Origin: ZC4RG30 sp046347045
Lineage (GTDB): Bacteria > Pseudomonadota > Gammaproteobacteria > Steroidobacterales > Steroidobacteraceae
Reading direction: 5' to 3'
Assembly: GCA_046347045.1 (NCBI GenBank)
Contig: JAXMGX010000008.1
Coordinates: 62,001 to 126,000, forward strand
Length of the DNA: 64,000 bases
Each line of letters begins with the position of its first letter. Within the stretch, counting starts at the first letter, position 1. Made by a program: the position numbers and the translations under genes. Below are positions 1-7,404 of the stretch, piece by piece. The notes beneath the pieces are model-generated. The model had not been told where the DNA came from and did not search any database. It saw only the letters and a list, made by a program, of their open reading frames with translations.

Positions 1-948
1 ATGGCCAGCGGCAACTACGCCGGGCATCGCGCGCTGGAACGCGAGTTCGCCGCTGCCTTCGGCTGGCCCGCGGCCATCGTCTTCTCCACCGGCTACCAGG
101 CGAACCTGGGTTCCATCTCGGCGCTGGCGGGGCAGGGCGAGTTCCTGATGGTGGATGCCGACAGCCATGCCAGCATCCACGATGCCTGCCGACTCAGCCT
201 CGCCACCACCATCCGCTTCCGCCACAACGATCCAGAAAACCTCGCGCGCCGGCTCGAGCGTCTGGGCGAGGATGCGAAACGGACGCTGGTGGTGGTCGAA
301 AGCCTGTACAGCGTGCTCGGCGATCGCGCGCCGCTCACCGAGCTGGTGGAGGTTTCGCGCAGGTATGGCGCGATGATCATCGTCGACGAAGCCCATTCCT
401 TTGGCATGTATGGCCCGCAGGGCGTCGGCATCTGCGCCGAGCTGGGTCTGCTCGATCGCGTGGATTTCGTGGTGGGCACCTTCTCGAAGAGCCTGGGTGG
501 CGTGGGCGGTTTCTGCGTCAGCCGCCATCCGGAATTCGAGCTGCTGCGCCTGGGCAGTCGCCCCTACATCTTCACGGCCTCGCCGCCGCCGCCCGTCATT
601 GCGGCCGCGCGCGCCGCGCTGGCGCGACTGCTCGCCGGCGATGACCTGCGCGCGCAGTTGTGGAAGAACATCGAACGCTTCAATTCGGCGGTGAAGCGGC
701 TGGGTTATCGCACGGGTTCAAACGATCCCGGCCCGGTGACGGCGCTGGTGTTCAACGAACGCGCCGAGGCCATCGCGCACTGGCAGGGGCTGCTCGACGC
801 CGGCATCTACACCAACCTGATGGTGCCGCCGGCCACGCCCGCGGGCCTGAACATCGTGCGCATCAGCCTGTCGGCCGCACACACCGATGCGCAGATCACG
901 CGGATGATCGAGGCCTTCGAGCAGTTGCGGGCGCGCCTGCGCGCCTAG
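1..948 (+). CDS. Serine palmitoyltransferase-like alpha-oxoamine synthase, 5' end outside the window
   Basis: PLP-dependent enzyme of the alpha-oxoamine synthase family (KBL, BioF, HemA, SPT), which condense an amino acid with an acyl thioester. Visible are the cofactor-stacking His56 in DADSHASIH, the DEAH block (Asp129, His132) that contacts the pyridine ring, and the PLP lysine Lys163 in GTFSKSLGG. The stretches AIVFSTGYQANLG, RFRHND and RPYIFTAS match, from memory, bacterial serine palmitoyltransferase (Sphingomonas type) better than BioF or KBL, so the first step of sphingolipid synthesis is the favoured role. About 315 residues are present against roughly 400 for the family; the first ATG of the window aligns inside the protein (SRM region), so the N-terminal quarter lies upstream. 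Its stop codon overlaps that of the convergent FHA gene. A quorum-signal synthase of the CqsA type is a less likely alternative. Confidence 0.8.
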   Translation: MASGNYAGHRALEREFAAAFGWPAAIVFSTGYQANLGSISALAGQGEFLMVDADSHASIHDACRLSLATTIRFRHNDPENLARRLERLGEDAKRTLVVVESLYSVLGDRAPLTELVEVSRRYGAMIIVDEAHSFGMYGPQGVGICAELGLLDRVDFVVGTFSKSLGGVGGFCVSRHPEFELLRLGSRPYIFTASPPPPVIAAARAALARLLAGDDLRAQLWKNIERFNSAVKRLGYRTGSNDPGPVTALVFNERAEAIAHWQGLLDAGIYTNLMVPPATPAGLNIVRISLSAAHTDAQITRMIEAFEQLRARLRA

Positions 949-2108
949 GGTGCGCCGTTGCGGCGCCGCGCAGCCTGATAGGCCTGCGAAATGGCCTCGA
1001 TGAACAGGTGCGGCACATCCTCGCCGGTGGCCTGCAGCAGGTTGCTGTAGATATCCTTGTAGCGATCCCAGTTGCCGGTGCCACCGGGTCGCGCCGGCAG
1101 GTTGCCGGCTTCCATGCGGGCCGGCGACAGATGTGCCATGAACTGCGCCAGCGCGCTGCGCAGCGCCGGATCGACGGCCGTGCTGTGGTTGCCGGCATGG
1201 CTGAACTGGCCGCGCAGGCGCATCACCGCATCGAGCTTGCCCTGTTCGTGGCCGGTGAGCAGGTCGAGCAGGTATTCATCCGCGCCCTGTTCCAGCGGTG
1301 AGCGTCCCTCGGGCGCTTCCACTTCGATGCCATAGTGGTCGCAGAAAGCCGCCTGCGCGCGCAGGATTTCCTTCAGGCCTATGATGGCCTCGCGCAGCAT
1401 GCGGCCGACGAGCTGCATGCTCTGCGCCTCGCTCTGCATCGTCAGCCGCGATTCGTCGATGCCCGCGCCGCGGCAAAAGGCCTGCAGCGCGTTGTGCACA
1501 TCGGGCAGCACGGCATTGCGACCTTCCAGTCGCGCGCGCGCCGCGGCGCGCAGACGGGTCAGCCGCTCCTGCGCCGAGAGCTGCGGCAATGGCAGCTCGG
1601 CGCCGGCCAGCTTCGCGCCGCCCAGTTTCGCCACCGGGCCACTGATTTCCGCCGGGATCAGGGCCTCGATGTTCAGCGACGCGCCCAGGTCGTCGGATAT
1701 CCCGCCCACGGCGCGCAGCGGCACCACGTTGTCCACGGAAATCTGCGCCAGCGTGCCGGTGCCCGGCGCGGGCAGAATGCTTTCGTCCGCATCGACGTTC
1801 ACGCGGATGCGGTACTCGCCCATGCGCAGCGTATCGCCATTGCGCAGGGCGTACAGTCCCCGCCGGCCCTGGGGCGCGGTGGCGTCGTTGACGTATACGC
1901 CGTTGGTGCTGGAATCCTCCAGGTAAAAGGCGCCCTGGCGGAAATGGATGCGGGCATGGTGGCCCGAGAGGTAGCGGCGCGGATCGGGCAGCGCCCAGTC
2001 ATTGTCCAGCGCGCGGCCGATGCTGCCGCCGGAAACCCCGAGGACGATGCTGGATTGCGCGCCCAACGCCTGCCGCTGACTGCTGATGACTTCAAGGCGC
2101 AAGGCCAT
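945..2108 (-). CDS. tagH: FHA-domain protein of the type VI secretion TagH/Fha family
   Basis: 387-residue protein. Residues 28-100 form a forkhead-associated domain with the phosphothreonine-pocket signature GRALDND (Arg32), SGHHARI (Ser49, His50) and STNG (Asn69). A linker follows, and the C-terminal half (about 195-380) resembles the alpha-helical domain typical of type VI secretion FHA proteins, ending in the familiar FIEAISQAYQ stretch. In type VI systems such proteins bind a phosphothreonine partner and regulate sheath assembly in the cytoplasm. No other type VI gene lies in the window: the gene stands alone, divergent from DUF1820 and convergent with the palmitoyltransferase gene, so it may act elsewhere or in another phosphothreonine pathway. 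The FHA call is firm; the TagH assignment rests on the C-terminal half and is less certain. Confidence 0.8.
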   Translation of the reverse strand: MALRLEVISSQRQALGAQSSIVLGVSGGSIGRALDNDWALPDPRRYLSGHHARIHFRQGAFYLEDSSTNGVYVNDATAPQGRRGLYALRNGDTLRMGEYRIRVNVDADESILPAPGTGTLAQISVDNVVPLRAVGGISDDLGASLNIEALIPAEISGPVAKLGGAKLAGAELPLPQLSAQERLTRLRAAARARLEGRNAVLPDVHNALQAFCRGAGIDESRLTMQSEAQSMQLVGRMLREAIIGLKEILRAQAAFCDHYGIEVEAPEGRSPLEQGADEYLLDLLTGHEQGKLDAVMRLRGQFSHAGNHSTAVDPALRSALAQFMAHLSPARMEAGNLPARPGGTGNWDRYKDIYSNLLQATGEDVPHLFIEAISQAYQAARRRNGAP

Positions 2109-2142
2109 GATCTGCCGAAACCTTCTGCTGACGAACCTGAAC

Positions 2143-2148
2143 TATAAT
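2143..2148 (+). promoter_or_regulatory. Candidate -10 element for the DUF1820-purL transcript
   Basis: A perfect TATAAT lies 42 bases before the DUF1820 start codon in the short gap after the divergent FHA gene. No good -35 hexamer lies 16-18 bases upstream, so it would be a weak or activator-dependent sigma-70 promoter. A start of transcription near 2155 would leave a leader of about 35 bases that contains the hairpin described separately. Confidence 0.45.
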
Positions 2149-2165
2149 GGGCCACGACCCGGAAG

Positions 2166-2185
2166 GCCCGGGACGCACCCCGGGC
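2166..2185 (+). promoter_or_regulatory. Leader hairpin between Shine-Dalgarno sequence and DUF1820 start
   Basis: A perfect 7-base-pair all-GC stem (GCCCGGG/CCCGGGC) with a 6-base loop ends four bases before the ATG at 2190. The only Shine-Dalgarno-like sequence, GGAAGG at 2161-2166, lies on the 5' side of the stem, about 23 bases from the start. Folding would bring it to a normal distance from the start codon, while its last G also belongs to the stem. The stem and positions are read directly; the effect on translation is inference. Confidence 0.5.
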
Positions 2186-2189
2186 AGCT

Positions 2190-2531
2190 ATGGCATCAAA
2201 TCACATATTCCGCATCCAGTTCGTGAACCAGGGCAAGGTTTACGAGGTCTATGCCCGCAAGGTCAGCCACGGTTCGATGCTGGGCTTCGTCGAGGTTGAA
2301 GAGCTCACCTTCGGCGAGCGCGCCGGCGTGCTGCTCGATCCCGCCGAAGAGCGGATCAAAGCCGAGTTCGACGGCGTCAAGCGCAGCTTCCTTCCGATGC
2401 ATTCGGTGCTGAGGATCGACGAGGTGAGCAAGCGCGGCACCAGCAAGATCTCCCAGCTCGAAGGCAATGTGACACAGTTCCCCACACCCCTGTACACGTC
2501 GCCGCCGGGCGACGCCGGCCGAAAGTCCTGA
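2190..2531 (+). CDS. DUF1820 family small protein
   Basis: 113-residue cytoplasmic protein, no signal peptide or membrane segment. It matches the DUF1820 family found mainly in Gammaproteobacteria: the start FRIQFVNQGKVYEVYA, the central block VEVEELTFGE and the FDGVKRSFLPMHSVLRIDEV region are characteristic. The family has no assigned biochemical function. The gene lies one base upstream of purL, so the two are almost certainly co-transcribed and possibly translationally coupled. The start codon is fixed by the family N-terminus; the ribosome-binding site is unusual because a hairpin separates it from the ATG. Confidence 0.85.
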   Translation: MASNHIFRIQFVNQGKVYEVYARKVSHGSMLGFVEVEELTFGERAGVLLDPAEERIKAEFDGVKRSFLPMHSVLRIDEVSKRGTSKISQLEGNVTQFPTPLYTSPPGDAGRKS

Positions 2532-2532
2532 C

Positions 2533-5500
2533 GTGATACTGCAGTTGCCGGGCGGTCCCGCCCATTCGGATTTCCGTCTCGCCAAGCTGCTGGATGCCGT
2601 GCGCGCCGCCGTGCCGGGCGTGCGCGCCATCGCCAGCCGCTACCTGCACCTGGTCGATTGTGCCACGCCGCTGTCGGATGCCGAGCGCGAACGCCTGGTT
2701 GCGCTGCTCACCTATGGGCCGCGCTACACCGGCGGCGAGCCCACGGGGCAATGGCTGGTGGTGGCGCCGCGGCAGGGCACCACTTCGCCCTGGTCCAGCA
2801 AGGCCACCGACATCGCGCAGGTATGCGAGCTGCCGCAGGTGCGGCGCATCGAGCGCGGCGTGCGTTTCCACTTCGAGGCCGGGCCGCTGACGCAGGCGCA
2901 GCTCACGGCCGCGGGTGCAGTGCTGCACGACCGCATGACCGAGAGCGTGCTGCTCGATGAGGCAGGAATCGCCGCGCTGTTCGATCACGGCCAGCCGCAG
3001 CCGCTGCGCCGCGTTGCGCGCGACGTGCTGTCTTTGAAGGCCGCCAATGCCGAATTGGGGCTGGCGCTCAGCGGCGATGAAATCGAATACCTCACGCAAA
3101 GCTTCGGCCGGCTGGGACGCGATCCCACCGACGTGGAGCTGATGATGTTCGCGCAGGCCAACTCCGAGCACTGCCGCCACAAGATCTTCAACGCGGAATT
3201 CACCGTCGATGGCGCAGCACAGCCGCTGTCGCTGTTCGGCATGATCCGCAACACCCATGCGCGCGCGCCCGAGGGCGTGCTGTCGGCGTACAAGGACAAT
3301 GCCGCCGTCATCGAAGGGCCGGTGGCGAAGCGCTATTTCCCCGACCCGGCAACCGGTGTGTACGGCTGGCATGCCGAAGCGGTGGATATCCTGATGAAGG
3401 TGGAGACGCACAACCACCCCACGGCCATATCCCCCTTTCCCGGCGCATCCACTGGTTCGGGTGGCGAGATCCGCGACGAGGGTGCTACCGGCACCGGTGC
3501 CAAGCCCAAGGCGGGGCTGGTGGGATTCTCGGTGTCGAACCTCAACATCCCGGGCTTCGTCCAGCCGTGGGAAAAGGGTGTGGGCAAGCCCGACCGCATC
3601 GCCAGCGCGCTCGACATCATGATCGAAGGCCCGCTGGGCGCCGCCTCCTTCAACAACGAATTCGGGCGGCCCTGCATCGCCGGCTACTTCCGCACCTTCG
3701 AGCAGGCGCTGCCCGGCGGGCAGCGCGCCCGCGGTTACCACAAACCCATCATGATTGCCGGCGGCCTTGGCAATGTACGCCGTCAGCATGTGCACAAGGG
3801 CGAGGTGCCGGTGGGCGCGCACCTGGTGGTGCTGGGCGGTCCGGCCATGCTCATCGGACTGGGCGGCGGTGCCGCATCCTCGGTGGGGGCGGGGCAATCT
3901 TCGGCAGATCTGGACTTCGCCTCGGTGCAACGGGGAAATCCCGAAATCCAGCGCCGCGCGCAGGAGGTCATCGATTGCTGCTGGGCGCTGGGCGACGACA
4001 ATCCCGTGCACCTTATCCACGATGTGGGCGCCGGCGGCTTGTCGAATGCCATTCCCGAAGCGGTGGCGCACAGCGAGCGCGGCGCGCGCATCGAACTGCG
4101 TGCGGTGCCCAATGCCGAGCCGGGCATGTCGCCGATGGAAATCTGGTGCAACGAGGCGCAGGAGCGTTACGTGCTCGCGGTGTCGGAGCGGGGGCTGGCG
4201 CGCTTCGAGGCGATTGCGCAGCGCGAGCGTTGCCCCTATGCCGTGGTGGGGCGTCTCACCGACGACGGCATCCTGCGCGTGCACGACAGCCGGTTCGACA
4301 ACTTCCCCGTCGACATGCCGATCGAGGTGCTGCTGGGCAAGGCGCCGCGCATGCATCGCGATGTGAAGCACGTGACTGCGCAACCGCCGGCGTTCGACGC
4401 CACCGGCATCGACGTGGCCGAGGCGGTGCTGCGCGTGCTCGCGCATCCGGCGGTGGCCGACAAGACCTTCCTCATCACCATCGGCGATCGCACCGTGGGG
4501 GGCCAGATCAGCCGCGACCAGATGGTTGGTCCCTGGCAGGTGCCGGTGGCCGATGTGGGCCTGACGCTCAGCGATCACCTCGGCCATGCCGGCGAAGCCA
4601 TGGCCATGGGTGAACGCACGCCGCTGGCGTTGCTCGATCCGGCGGCGGCCGCACGCATGGCCGTGACCGAGGCCATCACCAACATCCTGGCCGCCGACAT
4701 CGCGTCGCTGTCCGATATCCGGCTGTCGGCCAACTGGATGGCGGCCTGCGGCCAGCCCGGCGAGGACGCCGCGCTGTTCGATGCGGTGCGGGCCGTGGGC
4801 ATGGAGCTGTGTCCGGCGCTGGGTATCGCTATTCCGGTGGGCAAGGATTCGCTGTCGATGCACACCGCCTGGGACGCGGGCAGGCGCGCCGTGACCGCGC
4901 CGGTGTCGCTGATTGTCTCGGCCTTTGCCCCGGTGGCGGATGTGCGCCGCGCGCAGACGCCGCAGTTGCGGCTCGACCTGGGCGGCACCCGGCTGCTGCT
5001 GGTCGATCTGGGCGGTGGGCGCAACCGGCTCGGCGCCTCGATCCTGGCGCAGGTATATGGCGGCCTGGGCACCGAGGCGCCCGACCTTGAATCGCCCGCG
5101 CTGCTGCTGCAGTTCGCCGCGGCGCTTCGCGCCGCGCGCGAGCGCAATCTGGTGCTGGCGTACCACGATGTGTCCGACGGCGGCGTGCTCACCACGCTGG
5201 TGGAAATGGCCTTTGCCGCGCGCTGCGGACTGTCGGTCGACCTGCCGGTGGGGCGTGGCGGCCTGCTCGCGCGGCTGTTCGCCGAAGAAGCCGGCGTCGT
5301 GCTGCAGGTTCGCGCCGCCGACGCAGCAGCGCTCACCGCGCTGTTCGCCGCGCAGGGATTGGGCGCACACCTGCATGACATCGGTGAGCCGATCACATCG
5401 CTGTCGCTGCAGTTCCGCTGCGGCAGCGAACGCTACGCTGCGGAGTGGTCCGTACTGCGCCGCGCCTGGAGCGAAACCTCGCACCGCATGCGACTGCTGC

Positions 5501-6402
5501 GCGACGATCCCGGTTGCGCGCGCGAGGAATTCACCGCGCAGCTTGATACAGCCGATCCCGGCCTCGCCGTGAAACTCGCCTTCGATCCGGCCGAGGACGT
5601 GGCCGCGCCATTCATTGCCCGCGGTGCGCGCCCGGAGGTGGCCGTGCTGCGCGAGCAGGGCGTGAACAGCCAGGTCGAAATGGCTGCCGTGCTCGACCTC
5701 GCCGGTTTCGAGTCGCATGACGTGCACATGTCCGACGTGCTGTCGGGTGCGCGTTCGCTGCGCGACTACAAGGGGCTGGTGGCCTGCGGCGGGTTCTCGT
5801 ATGGCGACGTGCTGGGCGCGGGCGAGGGCTGGGCCAAGTCCATCCTTTTCCACCCGCGCACACGCGAGGAGTTCGCCACCTTCTTCGCCCGTTCCGACAC
5901 CTTCACGCTGGGCGTATGCAACGGCTGCCAGATGATGGCGGCGCTCAAGTCGCTGGTGCCGGGTGCCGAGCACTGGCCGCGCTTCGTGCGCAATCGCGGC
6001 GAGCAGTTCGAGGGGCGCTTCAGCCTGGTCGAGATATTGAACTCGCCGGCCATACTGTTGTCGGATATGGCCGGTTCGGTGCTTCCGATCGCCGTCGCGC
6101 ACGGTGAGGGGCGTGCCGAATTCGCGGATCCGGCCGGCGCGGACACCCTGCTGCAGGCCGGGCAGGTGGCATTTCGCTACGTGGACGGCCAGGGTCGGGC
6201 GGCGACGACGTATCCCGCCAATCCCAACGGGTCGCCGCGGGGCATTGCCGCCGTGACGAACCGCGACGGGCGCGTGCTGCTCACCATGCCGCACCCGGAG
6301 CGCTCGTTCCGCGCGGTGCAGAATTCCTGGTATCCGCCCGGCGCGGGCGAATACTCCGGATGGATGCGAATGTTCCGCAATGCGCGGCGTTGGGTGGGTT
6401 GA
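2533..6402 (+). CDS. purL: Phosphoribosylformylglycinamidine synthase
   Basis: Fourth step of purine synthesis: converts FGAR to FGAM with glutamine and ATP in the cytoplasm. At 1289 residues it is the large single-chain form of Gammaproteobacteria. The N-terminal domain is followed by the synthase core with the metal and nucleotide motifs ETHNHPTAISPFPGASTG and GEIRDEGATG, and the C-terminal class I glutamine amidotransferase has nucleophile Cys1129 (GVCNGC) and the His1254/Glu1256 pair (PHPERS). All key residues are intact. The start is GTG, one base after the DUF1820 stop, and gives the expected N-terminus ending in SDFRLAKLL. Downstream lies an exported metallo-beta-lactamase with no metabolic link. 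purF of the same pathway lies near 53-55 kb. Confidence 0.97.
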   Translation: MILQLPGGPAHSDFRLAKLLDAVRAAVPGVRAIASRYLHLVDCATPLSDAERERLVALLTYGPRYTGGEPTGQWLVVAPRQGTTSPWSSKATDIAQVCELPQVRRIERGVRFHFEAGPLTQAQLTAAGAVLHDRMTESVLLDEAGIAALFDHGQPQPLRRVARDVLSLKAANAELGLALSGDEIEYLTQSFGRLGRDPTDVELMMFAQANSEHCRHKIFNAEFTVDGAAQPLSLFGMIRNTHARAPEGVLSAYKDNAAVIEGPVAKRYFPDPATGVYGWHAEAVDILMKVETHNHPTAISPFPGASTGSGGEIRDEGATGTGAKPKAGLVGFSVSNLNIPGFVQPWEKGVGKPDRIASALDIMIEGPLGAASFNNEFGRPCIAGYFRTFEQALPGGQRARGYHKPIMIAGGLGNVRRQHVHKGEVPVGAHLVVLGGPAMLIGLGGGAASSVGAGQSSADLDFASVQRGNPEIQRRAQEVIDCCWALGDDNPVHLIHDVGAGGLSNAIPEAVAHSERGARIELRAVPNAEPGMSPMEIWCNEAQERYVLAVSERGLARFEAIAQRERCPYAVVGRLTDDGILRVHDSRFDNFPVDMPIEVLLGKAPRMHRDVKHVTAQPPAFDATGIDVAEAVLRVLAHPAVADKTFLITIGDRTVGGQISRDQMVGPWQVPVADVGLTLSDHLGHAGEAMAMGERTPLALLDPAAAARMAVTEAITNILAADIASLSDIRLSANWMAACGQPGEDAALFDAVRAVGMELCPALGIAIPVGKDSLSMHTAWDAGRRAVTAPVSLIVSAFAPVADVRRAQTPQLRLDLGGTRLLLVDLGGGRNRLGASILAQVYGGLGTEAPDLESPALLLQFAAALRAARERNLVLAYHDVSDGGVLTTLVEMAFAARCGLSVDLPVGRGGLLARLFAEEAGVVLQVRAADAAALTALFAAQGLGAHLHDIGEPITSLSLQFRCGSERYAAEWSVLRRAWSETSHRMRLLRDDPGCAREEFTAQLDTADPGLAVKLAFDPAEDVAAPFIARGARPEVAVLREQGVNSQVEMAAVLDLAGFESHDVHMSDVLSGARSLRDYKGLVACGGFSYGDVLGAGEGWAKSILFHPRTREEFATFFARSDTFTLGVCNGCQMMAALKSLVPGAEHWPRFVRNRGEQFEGRFSLVEILNSPAILLSDMAGSVLPIAVAHGEGRAEFADPAGADTLLQAGQVAFRYVDGQGRAATTYPANPNGSPRGIAAVTNRDGRVLLTMPHPERSFRAVQNSWYPPGAGEYSGWMRMFRNARRWVG

Positions 6403-6429
6403 ACAGACAACACCGGTCGAGGAAACGAC

Positions 6430-7338
6430 ATGAATAACGGGGAACAGGGCATGCGTGGTTTCAAGACGGGTTTCATGGCGCTGGCGCTGCTGGCCACGGG
6501 CCTTGCAGGCGCGGCATTGGCTGCCGGCAAAGCGGCCGGGCCTGATACCACCGGGTGGAACAAGCCGCACAAGCCTTTCCAGATCTATGGCAACACCTAC
6601 TACGTGGGCACGGACCAGCTCAGTTCCATCCTCATCACTTCCGAATTCGGCCATGTGCTGATCGACGGCGGGCTGCCGGAGTCCGCGGCGCAGATCAAGG
6701 CCAACATCGAGGCGCTGGGTTTCAAGCTCACCGACGTCAAGGCCATCCTCAACACACATGTGCATCCCGATCACGCCGGCGGCATCGCTGAACTGCAGAA
6801 GGAAAGTGGCGCCGATGTGTACGCGCTGCGTCCTGCCAACGATGTGCTCACCACCGGCAAGATCACGGCCGACGATCCGCAGGCCGCGACCAAGGGCATT
6901 GCAGTTCCGAAAGTGGCGCGCGTGTGGGTGGCGCAGGATGACCAGCAGATCGGCATCGGTTCGATCCGCGTGCGCGCGATCGCGACGCCGGGCCATACGC
7001 CTGGTGGCACGAGTTGGGCCTGGGACGCCTGCGAGGGCAGCAAGTGCCTGAAGGTCGTGATGGTAGACAGCCTGAATCCCGTGTCCTCGGAAAAATACCG
7101 GTTCAGCGATCATCCTGAAGTGCTCCAGTCCTTCGAGAAGTCGTACCAGCGGCTCGAGGCTCTGCCTTGCGAGCTGGTGCTGTCGCCGCATCCCTCGCAA
7201 ACGCAGGAGTTCGAGCGGCTCGACACGGGCAAGACCAACACCGATGCGGTGAAGGATGTCGAGGGCTGCAAGAAGTACGTGGCCTCTGCCCGCAAGGCGC
7301 TGGCCGAGCGGCTGCAGGCCGAGAAGCAGGGGCGCTGA
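6430..7338 (+). CDS. Subclass B3 metallo-beta-lactamase-like exported hydrolase
   Basis: 302 residues with an N-terminal signal peptide (hydrophobic FMALALLATGLAGAALAAG, cleavage near residue 32). The mature protein has the zinc motif HVHPDH (His110, His112, Asp114, His115) followed by AGG, then PGHTPGGTSW (His189) and SPHP (His254), which together give the full B3 ligand set for both zinc ions. The block GNTYYVGTDQLSSILITSEFGHVLIDGGL and the two C-terminal cysteines are also B3-like. Members of this subclass hydrolyse penicillins, cephalosporins and carbapenems in the periplasm; some environmental relatives have weak or other hydrolase activity. GAGGAAA before the ATG serves as ribosome-binding site; a second in-frame ATG seven codons later is possible. 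Its neighbours do not suggest a resistance island. Confidence 0.82.
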   Translation: MNNGEQGMRGFKTGFMALALLATGLAGAALAAGKAAGPDTTGWNKPHKPFQIYGNTYYVGTDQLSSILITSEFGHVLIDGGLPESAAQIKANIEALGFKLTDVKAILNTHVHPDHAGGIAELQKESGADVYALRPANDVLTTGKITADDPQAATKGIAVPKVARVWVAQDDQQIGIGSIRVRAIATPGHTPGGTSWAWDACEGSKCLKVVMVDSLNPVSSEKYRFSDHPEVLQSFEKSYQRLEALPCELVLSPHPSQTQEFERLDTGKTNTDAVKDVEGCKKYVASARKALAERLQAEKQGR

Positions 7339-7404
7339 TCCCGGTCAACCGCGGGGGCCATGCTGCGTTGATCCCTCATCCCATGTCGGGATGAAGGAGC
7401 GCTC

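Noticed and set aside
2377..7200. A stop-free minus-strand frame of about 1600 codons across purL and the lactamase gene
   Set aside because: It is antisense to two genes with full motifs, has no recognisable domain, and long open antisense frames are expected at this GC content.
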